Shown: piece after piece, positions 1 to 11,040 of the stretch
Layout: each line of letters opens with the position of its first letter
How positions within the stretch are numbered: position 1 is the first letter of the stretch
Assembly (NCBI GenBank): GCA_009663005.1
Contig: VIGQ01001834.1
Span: 1-22,500, forward strand
Length of the DNA stretch: 22,500 nucleotides
Reading direction: 5' to 3'
Source: Actinidia chinensis
Taxonomy: Eukaryota > Streptophyta > Magnoliopsida > Ericales > Actinidiaceae
Translations under genes and position numbers: made by a program
Notes under the pieces: model-generated
Databases searched by the model: none
The model's input: only the letters and a program-made list of their open reading frames with translations
Told to the model about the DNA's origin: nothing

Positions 1-426
1 ATTTTCCTCCCCCAAAAGCTATAGATAAACTACAAAGACCTCGAACTTAGTCATTTCTCTTTTCATTCAATATAAATCATATAATAATTGGTTTTTTCCT
101 TTTATAGGATGGGTCCCCCCAATTGTGAATGAACTAGCTAGTCATTACACAAATAGAAACACAAGTCAAATTTTTCTGTATAGGCGGATGAAATAACCTT
201 TTGTCCATTTGAAATAAAAAATCATGCAATGACATCAAGTCTGAGTCATGCAGCCACTACCTTTTGTCCATTAACCTGAACGGTTTGCAAATGATCAACT
301 TGGTTCTATCGAGAATACAAGTAAACTTCATACGTTCCAGTCATATCCTCTTAAAAACTAACAATCTCATAATGCATCATTGTGTTAGAAATTCTTTATT
401 TTGGCATCTTAATCAAACTTTAAATT
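1..426. other. AT-rich flank upstream of the CNL pseudogene
   Basis: No gene is visible. A 14-base direct repeat, ACCTTTTGTCCATT, occurs at 196-209 and 259-272, 63 bases apart, and TCATGCA also recurs around 222 and 246, so a short stretch may have been tandemly duplicated. The area could hold the lost promoter and first codons of the resistance-gene relic that follows. No convincing TATA box or start codon in a usable frame can be assigned. Confidence 0.5.
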
Positions 427-3400
427 ATGCTAATTTTTCATGTTATATTCGCAGTTGTAACTGCCCATCCTGGCCCCCGCCCAACCTGTTGTGAGTTTGG
501 CGTGCTTTATGGGTTCCAATTGCTAAACGCAATCATTATGCGAAAAATCTATCGAGAATGGAAAAGACTCGAAGAATGGAAAAAGAATGTTGAGGAGATA
601 GAAAAAATATAATGATCATAAAGCCAGAGTTCTAAGATGGAATAAATGCCTCATAGGAATTATGTCCTGACATTTTTGCACGTAGAGCTTGGTGGCGAGT
701 GGTAACATGATCTGTAACTGTGGCTTGGAAACTCTTAGAGAAGTCTAAAATTTGAATATTGCTTTGTCATTGATTCACTACCACCTAATGTGAGAAGAAG
801 ATCATTTCCTGCGTCAAAATTCACAGCTTCTTTCTGCTTTAACACTATGGAGACGGTACTTAGAAGATTCGAGACAGACCAACTCCAAAGTTTGTATTTG
901 GGGAATGGGTGGAGTGGGCGACCACAATCATACACTCCTAAACTGCCAGCCCTGATATTGCATCAATTTTGAATTTTGTGATATGGCTGATCGTCTCAAA
1001 ATCTTGACCATTAGACAAATACAAGGAAAAAGTTTATGCGTTATGCAGCGTTTATCATGGACAATTAAAAAATGTAAGTCACCGACAGAGTTGCTTGCAC
1101 TTGTTAGAGAAACTGAGGCCAAGAAATATTTGTTGCTTTTAGATGAGTTTTGGCGGGAGGTGGATTTAAATGCTTGTAGGGTTCCCAATGCCCATCAAAT
1201 GGTTGGCAAAGTTTTCTGACAACCAGAAAAAAAAGAAAGACTTTTGTCGAAGATGGAAACGATTATGATATATCAAGGGTGGAGGTTTTACCTGAAAAAG
1301 AAGCATGGGAAATTGTTCAACTTAAAAGTGGCATAGTGCAAGATCTCCAACCATCAACAACATGCTGAAAATAGTCAAAAAGTTTGGGGCTTTGCCACTT
1401 GCACTTAGGTTGCGGGTGGCGCTTTAAGAAAACCAAACTATTGAGAATATTGGAGACAGTTCTTAAAAGACTTAAATATTCACCTGTAAATGCTTTGATT
1501 GAAGACTTGATGTAGAAGTATTCAGTCCTTAAAAGTTGCCTATACTACTTAACAACATTGAGCAAAAGAATTGTCTTTTTTTTGTGACTCTATCCGGAAG
1601 ATCCAAGATTGAGGAATCTAAATTGTCGTTTACTACTTGGAGAGCAAGAAGGGCTTTCCTTTCAAGTAAACTTACTTTGGCAGACGCAACGTTGTTAAGG
1701 GAGAATGTACAAGAAAAAAAAAAAATTAAGATAATTTTGTTTTTTTTTTTTATTTGTTTGTAAACGACCAGAAGGATGGGGAGGAAAGGATAGGGGAGGG
1801 AAAAAGACACAACTTCTTTTTTTGTCGTTTTTTTTTTTTTGTTTTAGTATGGGGTTTGTATATTTTTTTTTTTATTGTTAATTGTTGTTTTTTTTTTTTT
1901 TGGAAGCCCTTATAGATATGCATCTTTGTTGGAAAGTGCTATGAGATGGAGACAATGACTATGTGAATATGCATGATAGATTCTAGACTTTGCTGTTGGC
2001 AATGACTGTCCCCGAAAGGAGATGAGTGTTACATCTGGTGAGAGCGGAACTTCTAACGGAGAAGATGCCAGAGGTGAGGAATGGAAAAAGGCATTATAAT
2101 TCGTTTATGGATAACCAAACGCTGAGCAATTTGCGGAATCATCCCCCAACTGTCCATGCTCCTTGACATTACTGTTCGAGGTTGTTTCTAACGCTAAAGG
2201 TGATTCCGGACTCTTTCTTCGATACATGTGGCACACTCCATGTCTTGGACTATCTAGCACTGGTATCAAATTCTTTGCCAATTTTCGTATCTAATTGGTC
2301 ACTCTTGTCGTGAACTACGTCTGAACAATTGCTCCAGATTTGAATGTTCTCCTCTCCCTGTGGAGCTAAGTGAACTCAAGTCACTTGAGGTTTGAAGTCC
2401 ACAACAAAGACCAAGTTGGAGTTGTTCGCTCATTTGGATTTTTTTGAATCTTACTCATCTTAAAAGATTGAAGTTAAACATGTGAACATTTTGTTGATAG
2501 TGAGCAGTTCTTGTTACTGGTTGATAAGCAAAGATATCTCAGATAGAATATTTTGTGTTCCCAAACTTTTTTGATGGAATTTTGGGGTAAGTGATAAAAG
2601 TGAAGATATTGTCGCAAGTGAGGCTTAGCAACTTTTGTTTCACTTTCTTCACTTGATATTAAGATTTCTGAGAGTAATAACTACATCCAATACTACTTTA
2701 TTCAAAACAACTATCATGGAGAAGAGAAAAATTAACAGAATTCAGGTTCTGTATTAGCTCAGGAGGGATGGAATGGGGGTTTTTTAAATAGTTACAAGAA
2801 AGTTTACGTATAAAGGAGGACGAGAAGAAGATCATGCATCTTGCCTTTGGGCAATAGAGGATGTACTCATTCGTTTCGAATTATTTTGAACTAGTGGGCC
2901 ATGATGAACTTACATCTAATCAGATTTGGTTGGCCAAAACAACTGCGAGTTAAATGCCTGCATGTCTATTCTTTCTTGCGACATGCTGAAAATGTGTGGA
3001 TGGAAACGGGGCTAGAAACGGATGCTTTTTTCGAATTTAAAATTTTTAGAATTGCGTATCTTAGGAATTTGAAGTGCATTCTTGAGGATGGAGGAACCAC
3101 CACCACCACCGTCACTGGTTGCAAACAGCTTTACCCATCTACGGATTGAACTAAGTATTTTGCCCAAAGGATTAAGCATGTCTTCCAAATTGATTCATGA
3201 TTCAGCAACTATCCCCGTGGCAATGTGGTATCAATGGAGGTTCTGGACGGGAGGGATGCTTTCAGAGGATGGAGAATGTTGGATCTATGAGCTCTAACCC
3301 AAATTGAAGGTGGTGCATTTGGTGTCTTAACTGATTTGTTTGCTTTTTCAAGGTATTGCCATGAGTTGGGAATCACTGGGCGCGTTTGTATAATCGGTTT

Positions 3401-3544
3401 GTCCCGAAGCTAGAAAACTCCCTTGACGTCAACAGCGCAACCAATTTGAAGGAGATGCGAGTAACCAACCGAAAATTCTTGGGATGCACTCGAGTGGACA
3501 AAATGCCACCAAATTCGCTTTCACCTCTTGGGGCGAGAGAATGA
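427..3544 (+). pseudogene. Broken CNL-type NBS-LRR resistance gene (RPS2/RPS5-like)
   Basis: Intact members of this family are cytoplasmic or membrane-associated immune receptors that sense pathogen effectors through a coiled coil, an NB-ARC ATPase and leucine-rich repeats. The family motifs appear in order but in different frames. They are P-loop GMGGVG (902-919), RNBS-A FVIWLIVSK (975-1001), kinase-2 LLLLDEFW (1130-1153) and RNBS-B LTTR (1216-1227). RNBS-C VEVLPEKEAWEI falls within 1261-1320, followed by GALPLAL (1386-1406), RNBS-D LYPEDP (1588-1605) and MHD (1969-1977). LRR remnants include VIPDSFFD with TLHVLD (2200-2250), LPVELSELKSLEV (2354-2392) and FKIFRIAYLRNLKCI (3036-3080). A last open stretch runs to TGA at 3542-3544. 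The coiled-coil part (about 427-880) is poorly preserved, so the start is a guess; KIYREWKRLEEWKKNVEEI around 543-601 looks like part of it. The Lys-Thr after the P-loop is lost to a frameshift, and several stops are present. Most breaks look like single-base indels. An assembly-error origin for some is possible, but in-frame stops and diverged repeats argue for real decay. Confidence 0.9.
1706..1904. repeat. Homopolymer-rich block interrupting the CNL relic
   Basis: An A-run is followed by several long T-runs, with a purine-rich centre (GATGGGGAGGAAAGGATAGG near 1775). It lies between the RNBS-D region (LADATLLREN, up to about 1707) and the sequence leading to MHD (from about 1905). In intact CNL proteins these two segments lie about 25 residues apart with no such spacer, so the block looks inserted or expanded. 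No terminal repeats or target duplication can be assigned. Confidence 0.55.
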
Positions 3545-4989
3545 TATATAATCGCAACCCTCTTTTTCCCCACCCACTAAATTACGACGCTTTCCAAAAA
3601 GCCCTTCTCAGTCTCGTCAGAGAGTCCTTTGTTTAAGTTTCTAGACTTTGTTTATTTGCTTCAGCCTAAGTTTCTAATATGTTGTGTACTTGGAGCTTTG
3701 TATTAATATTTTATTGTTTATTATTCCAAACTTCGCCTCAATCTCTTGTCATTGATTGAATTTATTTTAATATTAATGATATTTTTTATTTATTTAGTTT
3801 ACTCATGCCCAACGACATGTATTTACATGTTGAATTTCTTATATCAATAATATCTCAATTTATTTGTATGCATCTGTCCCTGCAAGCGTGATCAATTAAA
3901 AAAAAATTAAAGAATTCCCTTCACTTTTTTATTTCTATTATTGTGTTATTTCTATACAAGTGGATTATTTTCAGAAACTGCACAGTATTTTTTTGGTGGC
4001 GTCTCATTGCGAACTACTTTGTGCATGATAGGGTAAAAAATATTTGACTTATTACAAAAACTTTCGGAAATAAAATAACAAAAACTTTATGATCAGATCT
4101 TTCATTTATTTTCTTATGAGTGTCTTTGGGTATATTGGGAAAGGATTTATGGATAATTTGTTTAAGAAAATAAATTACAGAAAATGATTAAATTTAACTA
4201 TGGGAGCTAGTTAAATTTTTTTTCCTTTTTTTCCTTCTCCAATCCTAAAATCCAAAACAACGGTATAAGATATTTATTGCCAATTCTTTCTTGATGTTTG
4301 GCTCAAGAATTTGGTGAAGACAACGAAAATAATTTTTTTTAAAAAAAGATTTTTTAAGGTCCGAAAAGTTCGATTCTCTTAATTTCTTTTAGGTTCCTAG
4401 AGATTTTCTTCGTCATTTTCAAAAGTGAAATTTTGGTGCTGAGAAATCATAGTCCGGGATTTAGAACACAAAAAAATTAGAATTTAAAGTGAATGAGTTA
4501 GACTAACTTGAGAGTGTGAATTTCCGTAACCAAGCGAATCTAATTAAGAATTCGTTTTAAATTATAAAAAATATTTTGATTTAAATTCTGAAACTGTAGC
4601 AATATTTGTTTTTACTTAATTAGATCTAAATGATTTGTGTTTGATAGATTGCTCTTACTAATTGCATCAAATTGCATACTTAAAATAGTACATAGACGAA
4701 GTTGATCCATCTCTATTAGAGTTCTGGATTATATGAAAACATTATTAAGTATCCGCTAAACATTAACTCACCACGATACCATCACATAAGGAAAGGGGCA
4801 ATCAAAGTTTTTAAAAGTTAAATATTTGGGAAAATAATATTTTGAATTTTAATTATTTTTATAACTCCCTCCCCATAGAGAAATACTTTTGTTGGGCATA
4901 TTTACATGTTTTTTGTTTTATTATTTTTTTAAAAAGAAAAAATATTCTTAACATAAAAACCAAATAAGTGTTAAAATATTATTTTGTAA
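3545..4989. other. AT-rich intergenic DNA
   Basis: Nothing gene-like is supported. The first 250 bases would hold the 3' flank of the dead CNL gene. The rest is AT-rich, with short A and T runs and scattered stops in all frames. The start of a worn repeat may lie near 4120-4330, but no ends were found. Confidence 0.5.
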
Positions 4990-5165
4990 ACAGGAAGGTG
5001 TCCCGGAGGGTCACCCAGAGAAAGGAGTCACGACGAAAGTGTCCGTCCAAGGTGGAGGAGATGACATCGGAGGAGTGCTACCAGAGGAGGTGGGCAGAGT
5101 GCGGAGTTGTCAGAAGGTTTGCCAATATCTTGGCCAAATGGTGGGAAGGAGAGAGGAGGGAATGA
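4990..5165 (+). other. GC-richer open island, possible gene fragment
   Basis: About 175 bases stand out from their AT-rich surroundings by being purine- and G-rich. They are open in one frame, from the ATG at 4968 to the TGA at 5163-5165, for 65 codons. The predicted peptide is basic and Arg/Glu-rich, with Trp-containing segments such as RRWAECGVVRRFANILAKWW. I do not recognise the family. It could be a captured exon fragment inside a degraded transposon, or chance openness in purine-rich DNA. No splice sites or promoter support expression. Confidence 0.3.
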
Positions 5166-6136
5166 AAAGTTGTTTCTGTAATAGTGAACCTATTTTATTA
5201 CTTTCAAAAGTTTGAAAATTTAAAAATTGTACCATTTTTTGATACAAAAACAAAACATCGATCATCATTCTTGAAACATTTTAAACTAGATCAAATAATT
5301 AATATGAAACTTTACTAAAGAATCACACTACAAGTCCAAATCAAATCTCTCTCACGGGTGAGCTTTACCCCCTCTCTTATTTTCTTCCTCTCTCTCTCTC
5401 TCTCTGTTTTTTATTTACTCTCTCAATTAGAGTGATATAGATATGTACACACTTTCCCATATATCCAACACGTATATATAGATTCCACACACGGTCAGCG
5501 TAAAAGAAAGTTAAGACCGACGCCTGTCACCAATCCAACCAACCATTATTACACTTTTAGTCTTCTTTCAATTAAAATATCTTTTAATCACACATTAAGT
5601 TCAAATATTTAGCTTGCACCCTACAATTTTTTAATAGGCCTTAAATTCTCAGAGCTTAATAAACATCGTACTTATTAACCACTCAAAATCAGATCGAGTC
5701 TTCACAACTAATTAATGGAATAATAACACATAGAATATTTTCTATGTTTAGGGGGAAGATTGGTTAATGATCCCAACATTTGAACCCTAGAACTTTCAAT
5801 TGTTCTACTATTACTGTTACCACCGGAGAAAAGCGCATGGACCTTGTTCTTTAAACAACATTGCAATTGTTATTGTATTCATTGAAGCAATTTCAACAGG
5901 ACAACATCCGTGGTTTATCAAAAATCTCTTTCAACTTCACAATAGTTATTGCGTCTTTAAAGAAAAGAACAATTGGCATCAACCACCTCATCAATAGTTG
6001 TTTTTTTAATTTTTTATATTTACCAATTTCAACGTTTCACGTACGGAGGAAAGTACTTATAAGGAGGCTTGGGGCCGAGCCCGGTATGGACTACCTTGGT
6101 GTGGGTGTTACAAAATTACATCATAATTTTGTGTAA
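5166..6136. other. AT-rich intergenic DNA
   Basis: No gene is supported. Two overlapping short open frames occur between about 5800 and 6136, but their peptides show no domain and the codons look like random AT-rich sequence. A CT microsatellite lies inside. Confidence 0.5.
5386..5405. repeat. (CT)n microsatellite
   Basis: About ten CT dinucleotides in a row sit in a pyrimidine-rich stretch. GAGA/CT tracts are common near plant promoters, but no gene follows here. Confidence 0.85.
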
Positions 6137-6505
6137 GCTGTTTTCAATATCTATCAATCGTCCAACCCGACCGACCCGACCCGAACCGACTAACCTGGCT
6201 CACCTACGAACGATATAACGGATGAAATTTAACTAACCCGACCACATTCGGTTTTTTTCGTGTGCGGTCATTACTCGTCCAATCTTCCGACCGTCCAAAA
6301 TACCGCCTTCATATCCCATAAATATTTTACACTAAAATTCCGTAATTTTTACTCAACCAACCCACCACAACCCGCCACATTTCTCACCCGATCTATCCGC
6401 TCCATCACCACAGTCCACCATTATGTGATCGAATTCGGACCTAATTTCTCCAACCCGACCAATTCGGTTCAGGTTTCGGGTGACCCCGACCCGTGAATAA
6501 CCCTA
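6137..6505. repeat. ACCCGA-rich interspersed repeat
   Basis: The stretch is packed with ACCCGA/ACCGA words. A cluster lies at 6164-6190. AACCCGACC followed by ATTCGGTT occurs at 6235-6252 and again at 6452-6470. A closing GACCCCGACCCGTG lies near 6482-6495. Similar words are typical of a dispersed repeat found in many plant genomes, but the class could not be fixed because no clean terminal inverted repeats or target duplication are visible. An open frame of 78 codons runs through it and looks like a by-product of the biased composition. Confidence 0.5.
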
Positions 6506-8640
6506 ATTTTGTGTGATTAGGTTCGTTATTGACAACAAATCTAATCATACAAATCACGTAATGACTCCAATTTAAAGCTAATATAGGCCAAAACTACCTT
6601 TCGAATTCGTTCATCCAACTTTAGAGTAAATTTGGGGCCGTGAGCCTATCATAACCCAACTAACTAATCTAAATTATTCTTCTTGCAAGACATAATTAGA
6701 TCATCTATACAAAAAATCAAAATTAATAGGAAGTCGATGGTTACAAAAATATAATAATAATTTTCTTTTAAAAAATGAATTGTACTAAAAATTATTCTAG
6801 ATATCCCCCCAAAATAATATAATTATGTGACAACTAATGTCCCATCATCGTAACTTTTTGCACATATAATTATTTTAATGGTCCTACAAGATAAATATTT
6901 TGAATCATTAATATAAATCTCAATATTTTACACCAGCTAATTTTTAAAAACATCCATAATTACATTCTATCACCGGAGCATAAACCAAACAAATCGCTAT
7001 CAGGAATGGGCAACATCATCCAATAAATAATCACATAATTTTACTGTACATGAAACTTTGAAATGGACTCTAGCCGCCGGATCCTGCTTTCACTCGATAT
7101 ATAATTAGTTCATTCCATTGGAACAGAGTTCCGTTGGATTATGGTTTGCGGAAGATGTAAAACAACCCTACATTCATTGATAATTCAGGTACACTTCCCT
7201 AAAGCCGTCCTGGCTTTTTGGTAAACCACGCCCCTTTAATTAATTTTTTAAACGAGGTTTTTGGCATTTTCCCTCAAACAAGACGTGCCGTATCTTCAAA
7301 ATATTTGCAACACAGTTAATATGGTCCACAAATCACTTTTTAAAATCTCTTCCCAACGGGCCCCACCTTCAGTATTAAACCACACAAATGGAGCGGACGA
7401 GCACAAAAAAGTGCTTTGCATTCTCAGTTTGAAGATGAGACCAAAGGAGATCAAAAAAAATTAATGGCCGAGGAGTTTCATGCCACATCGTTGCATGGAC
7501 CTATCATCAAATTACAATCACTCAAAAACCTCACTGACCCAACTATAACTATACTATAACCATTTGACTGAACTGGAGAGGGAGAAGAAATCAATATTGA
7601 GGCAATCTACTTTTTTAAAACACTAATTGGTCACTCATCATAATATATATATCTTAATAAACATTGAAACCCAAAAAATAATAAATTCTTATTAGATTTT
7701 CAATTAATGTTTACTTTCATTTCACAGCGATATATACGTCCTGATCTTAGTGTATATATGTTTTCTGGTATTTTGTAGTTAATTTATATATATAATTTTA
7801 CATAAATAACATGTCTATTTATATTATTTTAGTAGTTAAAAAAATGATTTACATATTATTCAATATAATTAATGTTTACTATGTGACATGTAAAAGTTGG
7901 AGGTCCGCCCATACTATTGTTAAAACATATTTATCTAGATGATCAATAAAAAAAATTCTCAAAATCCTTTTGGACCTCTTGTATAAACTGGGTAAATAAC
8001 TTCATTATTTAGGGTACAAGTAAAACTAAGTTTGAATAGAGGGAGAATTAATTCTATAATTTCTGCAGATCCAACGCTTATCATCCACGATGATTGCTGC
8101 GATCCGCCAACCATAAATTTGGTGTTTATAAAAAGAAAGCCCCTGTTACAAAAACGTTAGTATAGAAACACACACCAGTTAATTCCAGTGATAATAATGT
8201 TGTTTGTAACGAATAACTTCCTATGGTTAGTTTTTAATATTTTTGCCCTTAAAGTTCTGTAAGGGTCACTCATAATTTCTAGGACTAATTATAAAATATA
8301 TTTTTCCCTTAAAGTTATTAAATTAAATTCTCAATTTGATCCTTATATAATTTTGGTCATGTTAGCCGCTCGCAACTTTATCATTGATTAACAATCACCA
8401 ACCCAATCACTTTGTAACAACCAATTGAACAGTGTGTAGCCAAGTGGCCCAAAAACCAAAAACCCAAAACCATACCCACATCCAAGATCTGTTCGACTAT
8501 CTTAGATTGAGCTCAACATTAATTGTGGACCTTTTTGTTTTATAAATAACGGGTTTGGACCCAAGTAGGATGAGGCAAGCATGGAAAAGCCCATCAGGTG
8601 TGATCTATGGGTTATGTGCAGCCTATTTAATTAAGTGTTT
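6506..8640. other. AT-rich intergenic DNA
   Basis: No gene or classifiable element is supported in about 2.1 kb. Features noted are a small hairpin word (AAAGCC...GGCTTT near 7201-7219), a 67-codon open frame at 7261-7464 with no recognisable domain, and a stretch with TATATA words at 7640-7800. Confidence 0.5.
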
Positions 8641-8900
8641 TGACGGTAATTAGTGTGGGCCTATTAGAGGTCAATTGCGCCCGTTTTGGAGGGGCCAATG
8701 TGACTAGGGTTTTTAATTTTTATTTAATTTATAAATAAAGGCTAAGTCCCCTCGTCCCCTATACGAAGACCAGAATCTCCATAAAATTCCGTCATACAGA
8801 AAGTGGTGCACAGAGGAAGACTAGCCAGTTAACAAGTAATTTTTCAAGGAGTGAATCATCGCTTCGATTGATATTAATAATATGGAGTATTGAGGTAAAG
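8641..8900 (+). promoter_or_regulatory. Orphan housekeeping-type promoter and leader
   Basis: Several plant promoter words occur in a fitting order. They are a site II motif TGGGCC (8656-8661), CCAAT (8695-8699), a telo-box in reverse orientation CTAGGGTTT (8704-8712) and TATAAATA (8730-8737). A pyrimidine-rich start region follows near 8755, and a leader ends in a plausible 5' splice site GAG/GTAAAG at 8894-8895. TGGGCC plus telo-box is characteristic of promoters for ribosomal-protein and other growth-linked genes. No coding sequence is found downstream: the ATG at 9283 meets TAG three codons later, and the ATG at 8882 meets TGA after two more codons. It may therefore be a detached promoter, the front of a dead gene, or a non-coding transcript. 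The assignment rests only on short words. Confidence 0.4.
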
Positions 8901-9545
8901 TTTTCGCATTCGTTCTTGATTATTGATTGGTGATTTCCTATATTTACATATAATACATAATTATGTAATAATTTATCTTACAATCATCCACCACCCAGTA
9001 AACGCCCAACCTTTTTTTTGTCCCCCAATCCTAACCCGTACAAGTTCCAACCACACACCCCGATTGCAGACACGAGAAAGAGAATTATTCTTAACCACCA
9101 ATTAACCGTTCCCACCAAGCAATCGCTGCACCTTTTCTTTTCCCACCAATCCGACGCGAAATGAGTTAGATTCTACAGAGCCGGTATTGATAATTTGTGT
9201 CACGCGATTGTGGCTATTTAGAGTTCTACTGTACGGTGATTTGTTACTGAGATCAAGCGTTTGGGTGGTGGAAGGTGAGGCAATGGAAGATTAGGCGTTG
9301 GTTGGTTGAATTGTTGGGAATTGGGGTAGAAAAGGGTGGGGTTAGGGTTTCACTTGTATATTTTTGGGGTTTTGGCTTTGCGGTCTTAGGTTGTGGGTCT
9401 CTGGCATATCATAAATGCGTCCCTCTCGGTGATTGCTAGTAAAAATTATTGTTTAGGGGGGGCCAAATTTGAATCCATCAATACTTCAAGATGATTCTTT
9501 TTTGCACAATTATCCAACACATTTCTTATTTTTCTTCTCTTTTTA
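8901..9545. other. Region downstream of the orphan promoter, no intact gene
   Basis: The first part (8901-9120) is AT-rich and then C-rich. From 9160 to 9430 it becomes G/T-rich with phrases such as GGGGTTAGGGTTTCAC, resembling a 5' leader or intron of a plant gene. No open frame of useful length was found on the + strand, and no splice acceptor could be tied to a coding exon. Confidence 0.4.
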
Positions 9546-9996
9546 ATCATTTTTTTTATTCCTTAAGATCATTCTTTGAAAACTTTAATTAATCTAACGA
9601 TCATAAATATAAATTTCATATATTGAGTTTTGTAGCTTATAACTCAAAGTTTTTATTTAGAATGTTCCATTTTCCTAAAATGAATCGAGCAACAGTTTGA
9701 ATACTTAAATGCCTTAGGCAAGATCTCCTTGGCAGGCTATAGCCTCCTAATTTACCAAAGTCATGTGCCATCCGTCATGGAATCAATCTTTTTATCCCAT
9801 AAATAGCTTACATATATCGACCCAAAATTACGAGTCCATATATAATTTTTTTTATTTTTTTGATGAATCGCTTATCCATATAGACCTACAATATGGGCAA
9901 AACCTATAATCAAAATAAACCACAAATGATTCACGATAACTCAAGTTGGACCGGATGCCAGCACATGCATACTTTTTGGCTGGATTCCACACTACT
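9546..9996. repeat. Duplicated segment, copy 1
   Basis: This segment matches 13965-14365 in the same orientation. Shared words include AGGCAAGATCTCCT (copy 1 near 9717), CTCCTAATTTACCAAA, CAAAATTACGAGTCCA and CTTATCCATATAGACCTA. Copy 2 is shorter because of many 1-4 base deletions. Homology resumes to the right at TGGATTCCACACTACTTTTT, which matches 16268-16287, so the original unit continued across what are now insertions in both copies. No coding content was recognised. Confidence 0.85.
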
Positions 9997-10005
9997 TTTT
10001 AACTA
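9997..10005. repeat. 9-bp target-site duplication, left
   Basis: TTTTAACTA here is repeated exactly at 11450-11458, directly outside the terminal inverted repeats of the Mutator-like element. A 9-bp duplication is the hallmark of Mutator-superfamily insertion. Confidence 0.9.
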
Positions 10006-10107
10006 GGGTAAATTACACTAACCTCCCCTGAGGTTTGTCTTTAATGCACAAAGCACCCCTCATATTTGAAATATTACACTGACCTCCCCTGAAATTTAAA
10101 AAATTAT
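10006..10107. repeat. Left terminal inverted repeat of the Mutator-like element
   Basis: It pairs with 11351-11449 on the opposite strand. Over the first 48 bases the two arms differ only by transitions and have no indels, and similarity continues more loosely for about 100 bases. Confidence 0.85.
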
Positions 10108-10486
10108 CAAAATTATCTTTTGACAAAATGACCAAATCCTCTCACTCCCTCCTCTCTCATCCCTCCTCTCTCTCTCTCCTCTCCCCCTATATTCTCCTCT
10201 TTTTTTACTCTTTTATTTTTTTTTTCTGTTTACTTTGGATTATTATTATTTTTTAATACCCATTATGCTTTTTTTACAAAAATAAATTCCACATTTTGTT
10301 ACTTTTTCTTATTTTTTTGTTTCTTTTTGTACCCTTTTATTTTATTTTTTTTTTTTTTTTTTTATTTACGTTTTATTTATTTTATTTACTACAATTTGAT
10401 TCTTTTTTTAACAAAAAATTAATCCTTTTTTGTTACTTTTTTTTGTACTATTTTATTTTTTTTATTTTTATTATTATTTTTATTTT

Positions 10487-10945
10487 TATACCCTTTGATT
10501 CTTTTTTTTTTTTTATTTTTTATTTTCTTTAATCCCTTTGATTCTTTTTTTTTTCTTTTTTTAATACATTTGGGAGTCGAAGGGTATTAAAGGGTGAAAA
10601 ATTCAAATGTTTTAAAAAAAAATCAAGGGTATTAAGAAAAAATTAAAAAACTAAGAATAATCAAAGGGTATTAAAAAATAATAATAATTAAAATAAAAGG
10701 GTAACCCCTTTGATTCTTTTTTTTATTAACCAAAAATGATTTCACTTTTTTTTACTTTTTTTTATTTTTGTAACCTTTTATTTTTTATTAGTTTTTATTT
10801 TAATAAATACCCTTTGATATTCAATTTTTTTTTTATTATTTTTTTTTTTTAATCCCTTTGATTTTTTTAATACCATTTTTTTTTATCTTTTAATACCCTT
10901 TGAACTCCCAAAATGTAAAATTAAAAAAAGAATCTAAAGGGTATT
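10487..10945. repeat. Dispersed AATACCCTTTGATT words in both orientations
   Basis: Variants of TA(C)CCCTTTGATTC sit near 10488, 10530, 10704, 10809, 10851 and 10896. The reverse form, AATCAAAGGGTATT or close to it, sits near 10579, 10621, 10660 and 10936. T-rich tracts follow the forward form and A-rich tracts accompany the reverse form, so the interior can fold into several alternative hairpins. It probably arose by repeated local inversion or duplication of one unit inside the element. Confidence 0.7.
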
Positions 10946-11040
10946 AAACGAAAAAATAATATCAATTCAATAATAATACATACAAGTGTACAAAACAACA
11001 CAGTTACCAAAAAAGGATTACTTTTTTTGTTACAAAAACT

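Noticed and set aside
928..1188. 86-codon antisense open frame over the NB-ARC relic
   Set aside because: It is a shadow of the sense-strand CNL coding sequence, whose motifs are clear on the + strand.
4366..4382. GTTCGATTCTC resembling a tRNA T-arm
   Set aside because: No matching acceptor stem, D-arm or anticodon arm is present upstream.
6260..6496. 78-codon open frame
   Set aside because: It lies wholly within the ACCCGA-rich repeat and has no recognisable domain.
7196..7222. Short hairpin AAAGCC...GGCTTTTT resembling a bacterial terminator
   Set aside because: The context is plant nuclear DNA with no adjacent gene. A 6-bp stem is expected by chance.
8472..8550. Possible snRNA-gene promoter (ACCCACATCC resembling the plant USE) with a TATA word at about 8540
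   Set aside because: The spacing of about 55 bases or more does not fit the fixed 24- or 34-base spacing of plant snRNA promoters, and no snRNA sequence follows.
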